Shown one piece after another: positions 14,288-23,177 of a stretch of 64,000 nucleotides of DNA (positions within the stretch are counted from its first letter, which is position 1; the number at the start of each line of letters is the position of its first letter). The stretch spans positions 1-64,000 of the forward strand of contig JAZNRP010000004.1 in the NCBI GenBank assembly GCA_045590755.1, written 5' to 3'. The notes beneath the pieces are model-generated. The model saw only the letters and a program-made list of their open reading frames with translations, was not told where the DNA came from and made no database searches. Origin of the DNA: SIG565 sp045590755 (GTDB lineage Bacteria; Bacillota; Clostridia; Oscillospirales; Acutalibacteraceae). The position numbers and the translations under genes are program-made.

Positions 14288-15169
14288 TTACATATTTTCA
14301 TAGAGACCTTTATCAACAAGTGCGCCGATTGCTGAAACCACCGCTTCTTTGTCTTCCTTGTAGGTAACACCGTACCAACGGTCTTCGGCTACAAGAACAC
14401 GGGCTTTCTTTTCTCCCGACTTAATAAGTGAGTCTACCACACTCGGCAGATAAAATTCACTTTTAAGCTCTGTCCCCTTATTTTCAAGGAACTTAACAAA
14501 ATCCTTTTGCAGATAATGGAATATATCTGTAGTGAAGCCCCACATATTCATTGAAACAATACAGTTCGGGTCGAGCGAAACCCAATTTTCTTCATCCTCT
14601 GTGTACTTGCAATCAAGTATCTTTGTACGCTCAACAATATCAGTTAAGTAACCGTCTTCAACTGTACAGATACCGCGGGAAACATGACCGTTTTCTGTCA
14701 GAGTGTTCTGCAGACGGAAGCCAACCATACAGTAAGCGTCATTGTTGTTTTTAAGACATTCATAAATCTGACGGAAAGCGGTTTTTCCGTAGTAGTCATC
14801 AGCATTGATTACGGCAAAAGGTGTTGTAACTGCATCCTTGCAGCAAAGAATTGCCTGACCTGTACCCCACGGCTTAACTCTACCTTCAGGACAGGTAAAG
14901 CCTGCGGGTAAATCGTCGGTCTGCTGGAAGACATATTCAACCTTAACCTTCTTTTCAACACGACTGCCTACAATTTCCTTGAAATCCTTCTCAATTCCGC
15001 GATTTATTACAAAAACGACCTTATCAAAGCCCGCTTCTATAGCATCATATACCGAGAAGTCTAAAATAGCTTCTCCGTTTTTGCCTACCGGCGCTATCTG
15101 CTTAAGACCGCCGAAACGGCTACCCATTCCTGCCGCCATAACCACTAATGTTGCGCTGAATTTTTCCAT
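14288..15169 (-). CDS. Sugar-phosphate nucleotidyltransferase-like protein
   Basis: A 293-residue protein with the nucleotidyltransferase Rossmann-like fold. The signature AAGMGSRFGGLKQ near the N-terminus binds the NTP, and INADDYYG is the metal-binding aspartate motif. Relatives transfer NMP to sugar-1-phosphates, but the second half is not that of RmlA or GalU, so the substrate is open. The frame extends to 15232 across the -10 box; GGGTGG places the start at ATG 15169. It is a single gene with its own promoter. Confidence 0.8.
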   Translation of the reverse strand: MEKFSATLVVMAAGMGSRFGGLKQIAPVGKNGEAILDFSVYDAIEAGFDKVVFVINRGIEKDFKEIVGSRVEKKVKVEYVFQQTDDLPAGFTCPEGRVKPWGTGQAILCCKDAVTTPFAVINADDYYGKTAFRQIYECLKNNNDAYCMVGFRLQNTLTENGHVSRGICTVEDGYLTDIVERTKILDCKYTEDEENWVSLDPNCIVSMNMWGFTTDIFHYLQKDFVKFLENKGTELKSEFYLPSVVDSLIKSGEKKARVLVAEDRWYGVTYKEDKEAVVSAIGALVDKGLYENM

Positions 15170-15230
15170 TATTTTCGCCACCCAAAAAAGTAATATTTTA
15201 CTGAGTCTCACAGTATTATTTAGAAACCAC

Positions 15231-15260
15231 ATTATACACCCATTTATACTGTTTTGTCAA
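15231..15260 (-). promoter_or_regulatory. Promoter of the nucleotidyltransferase gene
   Basis: Minus strand TTGACA, 18-nt spacer, TATAAT, starting right beside the divergent unknown gene at 15274. Confidence 0.75.
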
Positions 15261-15273
15261 GAAGGTGAGCGGC

Positions 15274-15981
15274 TTGTTTGCGGCAATAACAGTAAAAATT
15301 AAAAGAAGAGAAACTGTACCCGAAAAACTGCATCTTGTAAGGCAAAGGAAAATAAATATAACTGAAATAAATTTTTTGGGAAATAAATTTTTTACGGCTG
15401 AAATTTCTGCCTACAAGCATACTGTAGCAGAAAGAATAATAAGTCAGTGCCGTCTTCCCGTAATTATGCCCGACTCTGATGCAGTTTTAAAATACAAATA
15501 CACCGTAATGCTTAACACCATTCTTAAAATTTATGAAAAAAAGCCGATTAGCGCCGCATTATATGATAGGAATTGCGATATAATACATTTATTGCCTACC
15601 ATCCTACAAAAATTCCGTTCGGTGTATGTCTTTACAGAAAGAGTGCCAGAATACGAAGCAGAAAACGACCGTATATATTCATCCGTAGGTGCGGCGGCGG
15701 TTATAAATGACCGCCCAATAATCCCCAAAGAAACCGATATTATTATATCAAGCGAAGACATTAAAGAAAGGTGTCCTGTGTTTTTCGGACAGTACGGCTT
15801 TTTTGTTGATTCTTGTATTCCGATACTTGATGTACCGCTACCCAAAATCCCCGAATTTGCAGATTTATACACCGTTCTTGCAGGGCTTTCCTTACACGGC
15901 AAATGTAAGAAAACGCAAAACGCATACTGTAGCTGTCTTGCAAAAAACGGTGTAAAATATTGTATTAAAAATCTACCTTGA
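15274..15981 (+). CDS. Uncharacterised protein
   Basis: A 235-residue protein of no family I recognise, with mixed alpha/beta character, no membrane segment and a Cys-containing end (CKKTQNAYCSCLAKNGVKYC). Codon use matches the neighbours. The start is uncertain: GTG 15265 has no room for a ribosome-binding site, whereas TTG 15274 lies 8 nt after AGAAGG. The greA promoter -35 box overlaps its stop codon. It is divergent from the nucleotidyltransferase gene. Confidence 0.55.
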   Translation: MFAAITVKIKRRETVPEKLHLVRQRKINITEINFLGNKFFTAEISAYKHTVAERIISQCRLPVIMPDSDAVLKYKYTVMLNTILKIYEKKPISAALYDRNCDIIHLLPTILQKFRSVYVFTERVPEYEAENDRIYSSVGAAAVINDRPIIPKETDIIISSEDIKERCPVFFGQYGFFVDSCIPILDVPLPKIPEFADLYTVLAGLSLHGKCKKTQNAYCSCLAKNGVKYCIKNLP

Positions 15982-16006
15982 CATAATGAGTTATATATTA
16001 TATAAT
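15978..16006 (+). promoter_or_regulatory. greA promoter
   Basis: TTGACA, 17-nt spacer, TATAAT: perfect consensus, beginning inside the stop codon region of the preceding gene. Confidence 0.82.
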
Positions 16007-16072
16007 ACTTGAGTATATGTTTCTTGGCGAATTTTATTAATTTTGTATAACATAGGAAAGGAAGTCATATTT

Positions 16073-16546
16073 ATGGAAAAGAAAATAAGACTTACCGACG
16101 AAGGACTTAAAAAGCTTCAAGACGAGCTTGAACAACTTAAAACCACAGGCCGTAAAGATATTGCGGAAAAAATCAAAATCGCGCGCGGCTACGGGGATTT
16201 GTCCGAAAACAGCGAATATGATGAAGCTAAAAACGAGCAGGCAAAAATCGAAGCCAGAATAGTCGAAATTGAAGCCATGCTTAAAAATGTAGAAATTATA
16301 ACCGATGTTAAGGGCTCTTCAAAAACCGTTATACTGGGTTCAAAGGTTAAAATACTTGATGTTGAATTTGAAGAAGAATGCGAATACCGTATAGTAGGCT
16401 CTGCCGAAGCCGACCCCAGCGTTGGTCTTATCTCGGATGAGTCGCCTGTTGGTAAAGCACTTTTAGGCCATAAAGTTGGTGAAACCGTTTTTGCCGAAGC
16501 TCCTGCAGGCGAAATCGAGTTTAAAATTATTTCTATATCAAAGTAA
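16073..16546 (+). CDS. greA: Transcription elongation factor GreA
   Basis: A 157-residue GreA of normal length. It has an N-terminal antiparallel coiled coil with the acidic tip ARGYGDLSENSEYDEAK (about residues 37-53), which reaches the RNA polymerase active site and stimulates cleavage of backtracked RNA, and a C-terminal FKBP-like domain (SDESPVGKALLGHKVGE). The frame extends to 16043, but AAAGGAAG fits ATG 16073. A hairpin terminator overlaps the stop, so lysS downstream may be partly attenuated. Confidence 0.95.
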   Translation: MEKKIRLTDEGLKKLQDELEQLKTTGRKDIAEKIKIARGYGDLSENSEYDEAKNEQAKIEARIVEIEAMLKNVEIITDVKGSSKTVILGSKVKILDVEFEEECEYRIVGSAEADPSVGLISDESPVGKALLGHKVGETVFAEAPAGEIEFKIISISK

Positions 16547-16572
16547 GGCAGGTACCCCTGCCTTTTATTTTA
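16546..16572 (+). terminator. Hairpin terminator between greA and lysS
   Basis: The 7-bp stem AGGCAGG/CCTGCCT with a 4-nt loop is followed by TTTATTTT. It starts at the last base of the greA stop codon. No separate lysS promoter is obvious, so read-through is likely. Confidence 0.7.
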
Positions 16573-16592
16573 TAAAGGGATGTGAAAATAGG

Positions 16593-18101
16593 ATGGAAAA
16601 CAAAGAATTAATGCAAAATACCGAGCCGACCGCTGAAGAACTTAGCGAAATTTTAAAGGTGCGCCGCGATAAATTGGCTAACCTTATGGCTGCGGGTAAA
16701 AATCCATTTGAAATTACCAAGTTTGACTTTACAGATTACTCTGCCAATATTAAGGCGGATTTTGAAAAATTTGAAGGTAAAACAGTTAAAATCGCAGGCC
16801 GTCTTATGAGCCGTCGTGTTATGGGTAAGGCAAGCTTTGCAGGTGTACAGGACACCAAGGGCAAAATTCAGCTTTATGTAAAACGCGATGACATTGGCGA
16901 AGAAGAATATGCCGCATTTAAAAAGTTTGATATTGGCGATATCGTAGGTGTTGAAGGTTTTGTGTTTAAGACACAGACAGGCGAAATCTCAATTCACGCT
17001 TCAAACATTATAATGCTTAGCAAGTCTTTGTTGCCGCTTCCTGAAAAGTTCCACGGACTTCGCGATAACGACCTTCGCTTCCGTCAGCGCTATGTTGACT
17101 TGATTATGAACCCCGATGTTAAAAATAAGTTCATCGTGCGCTCACAGTTTATAAAGTTTATGCGCAAATATCTTGATGATATGGGTTATATCGAAGTTGA
17201 AACGCCTGTACTCAGTACAATCGCAGGGGGAGCAAGTGCCCGTCCCTTTATCACACATCACAACACATTAAACCTTGATATGTATATGCGTATAGCAACC
17301 GAGCTTCCGCTTAAACGCCTTATCGTTGGCGGTATGGACAGGGTTTATGAAATTGGCCGTATTTTCCGTAACGAAGGTATGGACCCCAAGCATAACCCGG
17401 AGTTTACAAGTATTGAGCTTTATCAGGCGTATGCCGATTTCCACGATATGATGGACATTGCCGAAGGCATTATTTCGGGTGCCGCTAAAGAAATACTCGG
17501 CACATACGAGCTTGAGTGGATGGGTGAAAAAATTGATTTAACACCCGGTTGGCGCAGACTTACAATGGTTGACGCGGTTAAAGAATATGTCGGCATTGAC
17601 TTTGGTGCTATTACCGATGATGCCGAAGCGGTAGCCGCCGCAAAGGCCAAGGGCGTAGAGCTTGCCGACACAGCCGACAAGACATGGGGTAACGCACTTT
17701 ACGCTTGTTTTGACCAACGCGTTGAAGAAAAGCTTATCCAGCCGACATTTATTACAATGTACCCAGTTGAAGTATCACCCCTTACAAAAGCATCTCCCGA
17801 AGACCCAAGAGTTACCGAGCGCTTTGAGTTGTTTGTATGCCACTCTGAGCTTGCAAACGCTTATTCCGAGCTTAACGACCCGATTGTTCAGCGTCAGCGT
17901 TTTGAAAAACAACTCGAACTTCGCGACCGCGGCGATGATGAAGCCGAGATGCTCGATGAAGATTTTCTCACCGCTATGGAATACGGTATGCCCCCAACAG
18001 GCGGTATGGGTATCGGCGTAGACAGAACTGTAATGCTACTTACAAACTCTGATACTATAAGAGAAATTATCCTATTCCCCACGATGAAGCCAATTGATTA
18101 A
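16593..18101 (+). CDS. lysS: Lysyl-tRNA synthetase, class II
   Basis: A 502-residue class II LysRS. An N-terminal OB-fold anticodon-binding domain (about 60-165) is followed by the catalytic core. Motif 2 is RNEGMDPKHNPEFTSIE and motif 3 is GGMGIGVDRTVMLLT. It charges tRNA-Lys. The frame extends back into greA; ATG 16593 gives the usual N-terminus. It lies 46 nt behind greA, a common clostridial arrangement, and is closed by a strong terminator. Confidence 0.96.
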   Translation: MENKELMQNTEPTAEELSEILKVRRDKLANLMAAGKNPFEITKFDFTDYSANIKADFEKFEGKTVKIAGRLMSRRVMGKASFAGVQDTKGKIQLYVKRDDIGEEEYAAFKKFDIGDIVGVEGFVFKTQTGEISIHASNIIMLSKSLLPLPEKFHGLRDNDLRFRQRYVDLIMNPDVKNKFIVRSQFIKFMRKYLDDMGYIEVETPVLSTIAGGASARPFITHHNTLNLDMYMRIATELPLKRLIVGGMDRVYEIGRIFRNEGMDPKHNPEFTSIELYQAYADFHDMMDIAEGIISGAAKEILGTYELEWMGEKIDLTPGWRRLTMVDAVKEYVGIDFGAITDDAEAVAAAKAKGVELADTADKTWGNALYACFDQRVEEKLIQPTFITMYPVEVSPLTKASPEDPRVTERFELFVCHSELANAYSELNDPIVQRQRFEKQLELRDRGDDEAEMLDEDFLTAMEYGMPPTGGMGIGVDRTVMLLTNSDTIREIILFPTMKPID

Positions 18102-18108
18102 TAAATTA

Positions 18109-18150
18109 ATACCCCCCTATGCCTGTATGGGCATAGGGGGTATTTTATTT
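18109..18150 (+). terminator. lysS terminator
   Basis: A long GC-rich stem (ATACCCCCCTATGCC with GGCATAGGGGGTAT, one extra C) is followed by TTTATTTTT. Confidence 0.92.
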
Positions 18151-18182
18151 TTAAATGCGACGGGCTACCTAAAATTTTAAAA

Positions 18183-18620
18183 CTATTTTTTCATTTCCAT
18201 ATACGGAAGATGCTTATAACCGCATTTTTTATATACATTTACGGCTCTTTCGTTTTCTTCTTCAACTTCTAAACGGAATATTGAATTTGGGTATTTTTCT
18301 TCAATATATTTTAAAAAACCACTGCCGATGCCAAGACCCCTATACTCATCTTTAATATACAGGTCTTCAATCCATATACACATCTTTCCAAATTCTGTTG
18401 AAAAGCTTTTTGCCACCATAGCATAGCCTTGTATAGTGCCGCCATTTTCAAAAACATAGCCTTCAATATACGGAAAATCACTAATGCAAGAATTAACATC
18501 GGCTTCAAAGATTTCTTCCGAGCCGTTGCTTAATACCGCAGGAGATGTATAGAATTTTCTCATCATTTCAATAACACAAGGCTTATCTTTTTCTGCCATT
18601 TTTCTGATTTTACTATACAT
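18183..18620 (-). CDS. GNAT-family N-acetyltransferase
   Basis: A 145-residue GNAT protein. The acetyl-CoA-binding motif A is IKDEYRGLGIGSGFLKYIEE (RxxGxG), and motif B ends NVYKKCGYKHL. The acceptor substrate is not predictable. AGGAG lies 9 nt before the ATG, and the gene follows the metallophosphoesterase by 17 nt, so the two form an operon. Confidence 0.85.
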   Translation of the reverse strand: MYSKIRKMAEKDKPCVIEMMRKFYTSPAVLSNGSEEIFEADVNSCISDFPYIEGYVFENGGTIQGYAMVAKSFSTEFGKMCIWIEDLYIKDEYRGLGIGSGFLKYIEEKYPNSIFRLEVEEENERAVNVYKKCGYKHLPYMEMKK

Positions 18621-18637
18621 TTGGGACTACTCCTGTT

Positions 18638-19864
18638 TTATTTATATTCTATAAAACGGTCTTCACCTGCACCGATACGGGTTAATTTAATATTTCCGTC
18701 GGGGCATATTGTTACAACATCCAAGCACTGCTCGGTTATTGTGTCTTTTTGCATTTTATAGGCATCTTCCCTAAAAATATTTCTGTAACTATCGGGCTGG
18801 GTAACATTAACTATTACTGCCGTTTCATTCAGCTTTTCACCCGGAATATATGGGGTTGAAACAAAATCGCCGTTTTCATCATAGTCGGCTTTGGCTTGAA
18901 CATCCACATGGGTGTCTCCCGCAATTACAACAACATTACTTTTTGTCTTACGGGAAGTAAAATCATACTCGTGGGCGCCTTTTTGGTAGAACTTTGCCAA
19001 CTTTTCATAATGCGGACAAGGGTTATTCACCGTTACTTTAGAACAGGTTTTAAAGCCTGAAAGTATTTTGCACATACCCAGCGGACCTTTCCAAATATTT
19101 GTATGTCCGCAGTAACCCGTTAAAGCGTGTCCCGATACAACCACATCATAGTCTTCGGGGGTTGAAAGTAAGGTTTCATACAACCAGTCATACTGCATAA
19201 TAAGGTCTTCGTTATTATAAACATCAAAATACTTTGTAACCGGACCGTTGCGGCCAAACTCAAGTTGGTTGCCCGTTTCAACAATGATGTATCTTACCTT
19301 GTTTTCGGCATCATCAACATAATAGTGAAGTCGTGAAAAAGCAAGGATTTCTTCGCGTTCTTCTTCACTACATTCAAGATATTTGATTCTTTCGCTTATA
19401 TCTTCACACACGCGACCTTCATTATGTGAAAAGAGTATTTTTTCCATCTCAACATAAGGAATGCGATGCTCTTCTACCAATTCTTCGGGAGAGTTTGCAG
19501 TGTTAAGGTCGTGATTACCGAAAACCATAAGTAAATCCTTACCTGCAATATCGGTAATACGGTTTATATATTTTTTAATCTCCTGCGCGGCTAAATAGCG
19601 GTTTGCTTCACGGCCGAGTATATCGCCACCCATAATAACTTTTTTAGCGTCTGTAAGGGAACGGATGTAACCGATAAGCGCGGGCGACTGCTCAGCATTG
19701 CCGTCGCGGTTATGTGTATCTGTTATAAAAATAAAGCTTTTGCCTTCGGGAATAAATTTAATTTTAGCGGTTAGATATTCTTCCGCTTCTTCAAAGCCCT
19801 GCGGGTTTTCAGGTGTAGAAAACCAATAATCGTTAAGTTCTTTTCTATAAATATAAGCGTCCAT
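18638..19864 (-). CDS. Calcineurin-like metallophosphoesterase
   Basis: A 408-residue phosphoesterase with all five metal-binding motifs: DTHN (Asp49, His51), GGD (Asp81), GNHD (Asn117-Asp119), VVSGHALTGYCGH and AGDTHVD. The protein is longer than single-domain members and has no signal peptide, so it is likely cytoplasmic. The substrate is unknown. The frame extends to GTG 19906, but AGGGGG supports ATG 19864. It is the first gene of a two-gene operon with the GNAT protein. Confidence 0.85.
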   Translation of the reverse strand: MDAYIYRKELNDYWFSTPENPQGFEEAEEYLTAKIKFIPEGKSFIFITDTHNRDGNAEQSPALIGYIRSLTDAKKVIMGGDILGREANRYLAAQEIKKYINRITDIAGKDLLMVFGNHDLNTANSPEELVEEHRIPYVEMEKILFSHNEGRVCEDISERIKYLECSEEEREEILAFSRLHYYVDDAENKVRYIIVETGNQLEFGRNGPVTKYFDVYNNEDLIMQYDWLYETLLSTPEDYDVVVSGHALTGYCGHTNIWKGPLGMCKILSGFKTCSKVTVNNPCPHYEKLAKFYQKGAHEYDFTSRKTKSNVVVIAGDTHVDVQAKADYDENGDFVSTPYIPGEKLNETAVIVNVTQPDSYRNIFREDAYKMQKDTITEQCLDVVTICPDGNIKLTRIGAGEDRFIEYK

Positions 19865-19896
19865 AAAAGCAGTCCCCCTATTTTTATTATGGTCAT

Positions 19897-19925
19897 AGTA
19901 TATCACTGAAATTTATAACAGTCAA
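19897..19925 (-). promoter_or_regulatory. Promoter of the phosphoesterase-GNAT operon
   Basis: Minus strand TTGACT, 17-nt spacer, TATACT, about 30 nt before ATG 19864. Confidence 0.65.
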
Positions 19926-20001
19926 GAAAACTGTGGAATATTTTTCGCATATATGCTATAATAGGTCTGCGGCAATTATTAAGTTTAAAAGGAACTTTAC
20001 T

Positions 20002-20718
20002 ATGGAACACAAAAACGAAACTTTGGAACAGCAACGGCGTGCCAGAAAAGAATTTTTGGAGCTTAAAAAAATGCAGCAGGGCGAAATTACACCCGAGCCT
20101 GTACAAAAAGAAGAAGTGCCCAAAACCTTTAAGCAGAAAATTACAAATTTTTGGTTTCACTACAAGGTACACACCTTCTTTATAATCTTTCTGTGTGTTA
20201 TTCTTACAATAGGTATAACGCAGTGCGCCGCAAAGGAAAAATACGATGCCCGTGTTGTATTTTATACCGATAGAATCTACGCCGATGAACAGCTTGTATT
20301 TTTGAAGGATTATATAACCCCCTGCTTTTCAGATATTGATGGCGACGGCACAGTAAATATACAGCTTATAAACTGCTCTTACGGAACAGATGGCTCATTT
20401 GATATGAACTATGCTAATTCTGTTGCCACAAAGCTTCAGGCAATAATTGCAAATGAAGGCGATGTGCAGTTATTTATTGTAGACCCCGCAAAGCTTGCAC
20501 AATTAAACTCAATTTCCGATACTCTGCCTTCTTTTTTCACCGAGACCTTGCCCTTTTCTGAAGTGATTTACAATATTGCAAATGAAAAAGGGGTCAACCT
20601 ACCCGAAGGCTTAGTGCTTGGCAGACGAATTGTTGAAGGCACTCTTATTGAAGATATTAAAGACATTGATAAATATGTTGCTGATGCCGCATCCGCTATG
20701 GAAAAATTCAAAGGCTAA
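20002..20718 (+). CDS. Single-pass membrane protein, unknown extracytoplasmic domain
   Basis: A 238-residue protein. Residues 1-50 are charged and coiled-coil-like (LEQQRRARKEFLELKKMQQ), one membrane helix covers about 52-72 (FFIIFLCVILTIGITQCA), and the rest is a predicted outer domain with no motif I can name. TATAAT at 19957-19962 with a weak -35 is a possible promoter. AAGGA places the start at ATG 20002, not at the frame start 19933. It is a single gene ending in a terminator shared with the RNase P RNA. Confidence 0.7.
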   Translation: MEHKNETLEQQRRARKEFLELKKMQQGEITPEPVQKEEVPKTFKQKITNFWFHYKVHTFFIIFLCVILTIGITQCAAKEKYDARVVFYTDRIYADEQLVFLKDYITPCFSDIDGDGTVNIQLINCSYGTDGSFDMNYANSVATKLQAIIANEGDVQLFIVDPAKLAQLNSISDTLPSFFTETLPFSEVIYNIANEKGVNLPEGLVLGRRIVEGTLIEDIKDIDKYVADAASAMEKFKG

Positions 20719-20748
20719 AAAAACACACCCTATTGGGTGTGTTTTTTA
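20717..20748. terminator. Bidirectional terminator shared with rnpB
   Basis: The stem AAAAAACACACCC/GGGTGTGTTTTTT with a 4-nt loop has a T-run in both directions. It closes the plus-strand gene and the minus-strand RNase P RNA. Confidence 0.9.
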
Positions 20749-20751
20749 ATA

Positions 20752-21077
20752 TGAGTTAATCTATAAGCCGAGTTCTGTCGTGAACGACTATCTATCTCGA
20801 CGCTAAATCACTTTAGCGCTCCAGCCACTTTTCAAGGCACACCGGACAAGTGTATCGCCTTCTTCAGTGTTGCTTCGGATAGGGTTTACAGGGTTGCTCG
20901 GTCTCCCGAGTAACCGGTGAGCTCTTACCTCGCCTTTCCACCCTTACCGCAAAATGCGGCGGTATATCTCTGTTGCACTTTCCCTAAGGTCACCCTCGGC
21001 AGCCGTTAGCTGCTATCCTGTCCTGTGAAGCTCGGACTTTCCTCAGGCATACGCCCGCAGCCGTTCAATTAACTCAC
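20752..21077 (-). ncRNA. rnpB: RNase P RNA
   Basis: Read on the minus strand it has the conserved 5' block GAGGAAAGTCCGAGCTTCA, the ACAGGACAGGATAGC region, AGGGTGACCTTAGGGAAAGT, and the 3' signature CAGAACTCGGCTTATAGAT. The ends pair as helix P1 (GAGTTAAT/ATTAACTC). The length of about 325 nt suits a bacterial RNase P RNA. With the RnpA protein encoded 3.3 kb away it processes tRNA 5' ends. A consensus promoter and a terminator flank it. Confidence 0.96.
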
Positions 21078-21083
21078 CTTGTT

Positions 21084-21112
21084 ATTCTACCACAGTTTTT
21101 TCTTTGTGTCAA
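21084..21112 (-). promoter_or_regulatory. rnpB promoter
   Basis: Minus strand TTGACA, 17-nt spacer, TAGAAT, placing the start about 7 nt later at the first bases of helix P1. Confidence 0.8.
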
Positions 21113-21168
21113 AATATTAATTTTTGGCATACTATATATGGGACGAATAACATAGAACAGGTGATTTT

Positions 21169-22230
21169 ATGAACGGTAATTTTTTCTTGGCGGCAAATTC
21201 TGCCGACGGCTTTTACAGTGTATTTAATAAGTGCTTCGATGCTAAAAAAGATTGGCTTTGTTACATAATTAAGGGCGGACCGGGAACGGGTAAATCTTCA
21301 TTTATGCGGTGCCTTTACAATACTGCAATCAGTAAAAACATTCCCGCTACGCTTTGTATGTGCAGCTCCGACCCAGACTCTCTGGATGCCGTAATTTTTC
21401 CAACGCTTAAAAAGGTTATTATGGACGGCACAGCGCCCCACACTGTGGACCCTAAATTCCCCGCTATTTGTGAGCAGATAATAAATACGGGCGAATTTTG
21501 GAATGCAGAAGCCTTACAGTCAGATAAACAAAAAATAATAGCGCTTATAGAGAAAAATTCTGCATATCACAAAATCGCATCGAGCTATATCAAAGCGGCG
21601 GGTAGAGCATTCAAGGATAATTTTTCTGTTTCCCTTAGTGCCACCGATATTGAAAAATGCATTGCCTTTGCCGTAGCTACTGCAGAAAAAAATATACCCA
21701 TCACTAAAAATAGGGGGTATAGTTGGGTAAGATTTTTAGGCGGCATTACACCAAAGGGTATTATTCACTATACCGAAACTGTAAATGCTATAGAAAATAA
21801 AATAATCATCCGCGATGAATATGGCGCGGCGGCAAGTATTATTCTCTCTGTACTAAGAGACATTGCAGTATCGCGCGGATATGAGACAATAATTATTAAA
21901 AACGAACTGCTACCTACTTTAATTACCGACGCTATAATTATACCAAAACTCCACTTTGCAGTCTGTCGGGAAACGAGCCGCATTAAATATGACAGTGATG
22001 AAAAACGGGTACACGCTTCCCGCTTTACCGATACACTGCATATTAAAAACAACAAACAAAAAATGGCGTTTAATAAAAAACTGTGCCAAAGGTTGCTTGA
22101 AAGCGCAGTTGACACACTAAAAGCGGCAAAAGCCACCCACGACAAATTAGAAGAATATTATGTAGGCGCTATGGATTTTACCGCCCTTTCCGGCTACTAT
22201 AATCGTTTTGAAGAAAAGTTTTTTGCATAA
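21169..22230 (+). CDS. P-loop ATPase-like protein (PRK06851 type)
   Basis: A 353-residue protein with a Walker A motif GGPGTGKSS at residues 36-44, then MCSSDPDSLDAVIFPTLK and DGTAPHTVDPKFPAICE. These blocks match a conserved Firmicutes family catalogued as PRK06851, whose function is not established. A second half of unclear fold follows. CAGGTG precedes the ATG. It is a single gene ending in a hairpin shared with jag. Confidence 0.75.
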   Translation: MNGNFFLAANSADGFYSVFNKCFDAKKDWLCYIIKGGPGTGKSSFMRCLYNTAISKNIPATLCMCSSDPDSLDAVIFPTLKKVIMDGTAPHTVDPKFPAICEQIINTGEFWNAEALQSDKQKIIALIEKNSAYHKIASSYIKAAGRAFKDNFSVSLSATDIEKCIAFAVATAEKNIPITKNRGYSWVRFLGGITPKGIIHYTETVNAIENKIIIRDEYGAAASIILSVLRDIAVSRGYETIIIKNELLPTLITDAIIIPKLHFAVCRETSRIKYDSDEKRVHASRFTDTLHIKNNKQKMAFNKKLCQRLLESAVDTLKAAKATHDKLEEYYVGAMDFTALSGYYNRFEEKFFA

Positions 22231-22234
22231 AATA

Positions 22235-22259
22235 AACCCCAAGTTTTTTACTTGGGGTT
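22235..22259. terminator. Bidirectional terminator
   Basis: The stem AACCCCAAGT/ACTTGGGGTT, with A- and T-rich flanks, sits between the convergent P-loop gene and jag. Confidence 0.85.
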
Positions 22260-22266
22260 AAAAATT

Positions 22267-23175
22267 TTAGTTGATTTTTCCGTAAAGCGGAAGGTCTGTA
22301 TCACTCTTGGGAGCTCTCGCTGCATCGGTAGCGACTTCCCTTACTGATGAATTTCTTTTTGTATTTCCCTGTCTGGCGCCCTTATCACTGCTGATAACAA
22401 CGCGTCTGCCGCTGCCTTCACCTACAGAATAAGAAGACACACCTTCAATTTCCTGAACTGCGGTATGAATAATTCTTCTTTCATACGGATTCATAGGCTC
22501 AAGTGTACGGTTGCGACCTGTGCGCAAAACCTGATTTGATACACGCTTAGCAAGGCTTGTTAAGGTCTGCTCGCGTCTTTCGCGGTAGTTACCGATATTG
22601 AGTGTAACCTTGTAGTAGCCGCCGCCTGCGTCGTTAGCCGCAAGGCTTGTTAGGTACTGTAAGGAATCAAGCGTTTCACCGCGGCGTCCGATTACAACGC
22701 CAAGGCCTTCGCCTGACAGATGCAGAATTGCACCGTTTTCCTTTTCGGTAACCTTAATTGCTATTTCTGTGCAACCGAGCTTATCTAAAATATCTGAAAT
22801 GTATTTTATTGCTCGGCCCGCCTTTGAATCGGCAGGGATTTCCGATGCAGGAACTGCGTTAATTTCCAAAGCATCTACGGGCTCTGCCTTTTCCTTTACT
22901 GCTACCTTTTTTTCGGCAGGCTTTTCGGTTTTCTTTTCTTTTACAGGCTTCGCCTTTTTTGGGGCGGGTGCATCGGGTAAAGTGATAAACGCCTTTACTT
23001 CAGCTTTAGCGCCACCGAAAAGACCAAAGGTCTTCTTTTTAGGGGTTGCGATAACATCAAACTGTATATCGTCTTCGTTGAATTTTGTATTTGAAATAGC
23101 GGCGATTAAATTGATTTTGGCTTGTTCCCAAGCCTCTTCAACGGTTTCGCCGTATCCGATTTCTTCCTTAATCAA
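22267..23175 (-). CDS. jag: Jag/KhpB RNA-binding protein
   Basis: A 302-residue protein with an N-terminal Jag_N domain (about 1-52, ending KTFGLFGGAKAEV), a Lys/Glu/Ala-rich linker, a KH domain with the GVVIGRRGETLDSLQ loop (about 158-172), and an R3H domain (NPYERRIIHTAVQEIEG). Jag/KhpB binds RNA and affects cell elongation and division in Gram-positives. The linker is longer than usual. The start is TTG, 7 nt after AGGAGG and 2 nt after the yidC stop. Confidence 0.92.
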   Translation of the reverse strand: MIKEEIGYGETVEEAWEQAKINLIAAISNTKFNEDDIQFDVIATPKKKTFGLFGGAKAEVKAFITLPDAPAPKKAKPVKEKKTEKPAEKKVAVKEKAEPVDALEINAVPASEIPADSKAGRAIKYISDILDKLGCTEIAIKVTEKENGAILHLSGEGLGVVIGRRGETLDSLQYLTSLAANDAGGGYYKVTLNIGNYRERREQTLTSLAKRVSNQVLRTGRNRTLEPMNPYERRIIHTAVQEIEGVSSYSVGEGSGRRVVISSDKGARQGNTKRNSSVREVATDAARAPKSDTDLPLYGKIN

Positions 23176-23177
23176 GA

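Noticed and set aside
21112..21168. Sigma-E promoter for the P-loop gene (GCATACTAT at about 21128)
   Set aside because: The -10-like box has a possible ATATT upstream, but the spacing of about 9 nt is far too short for sigma-E.
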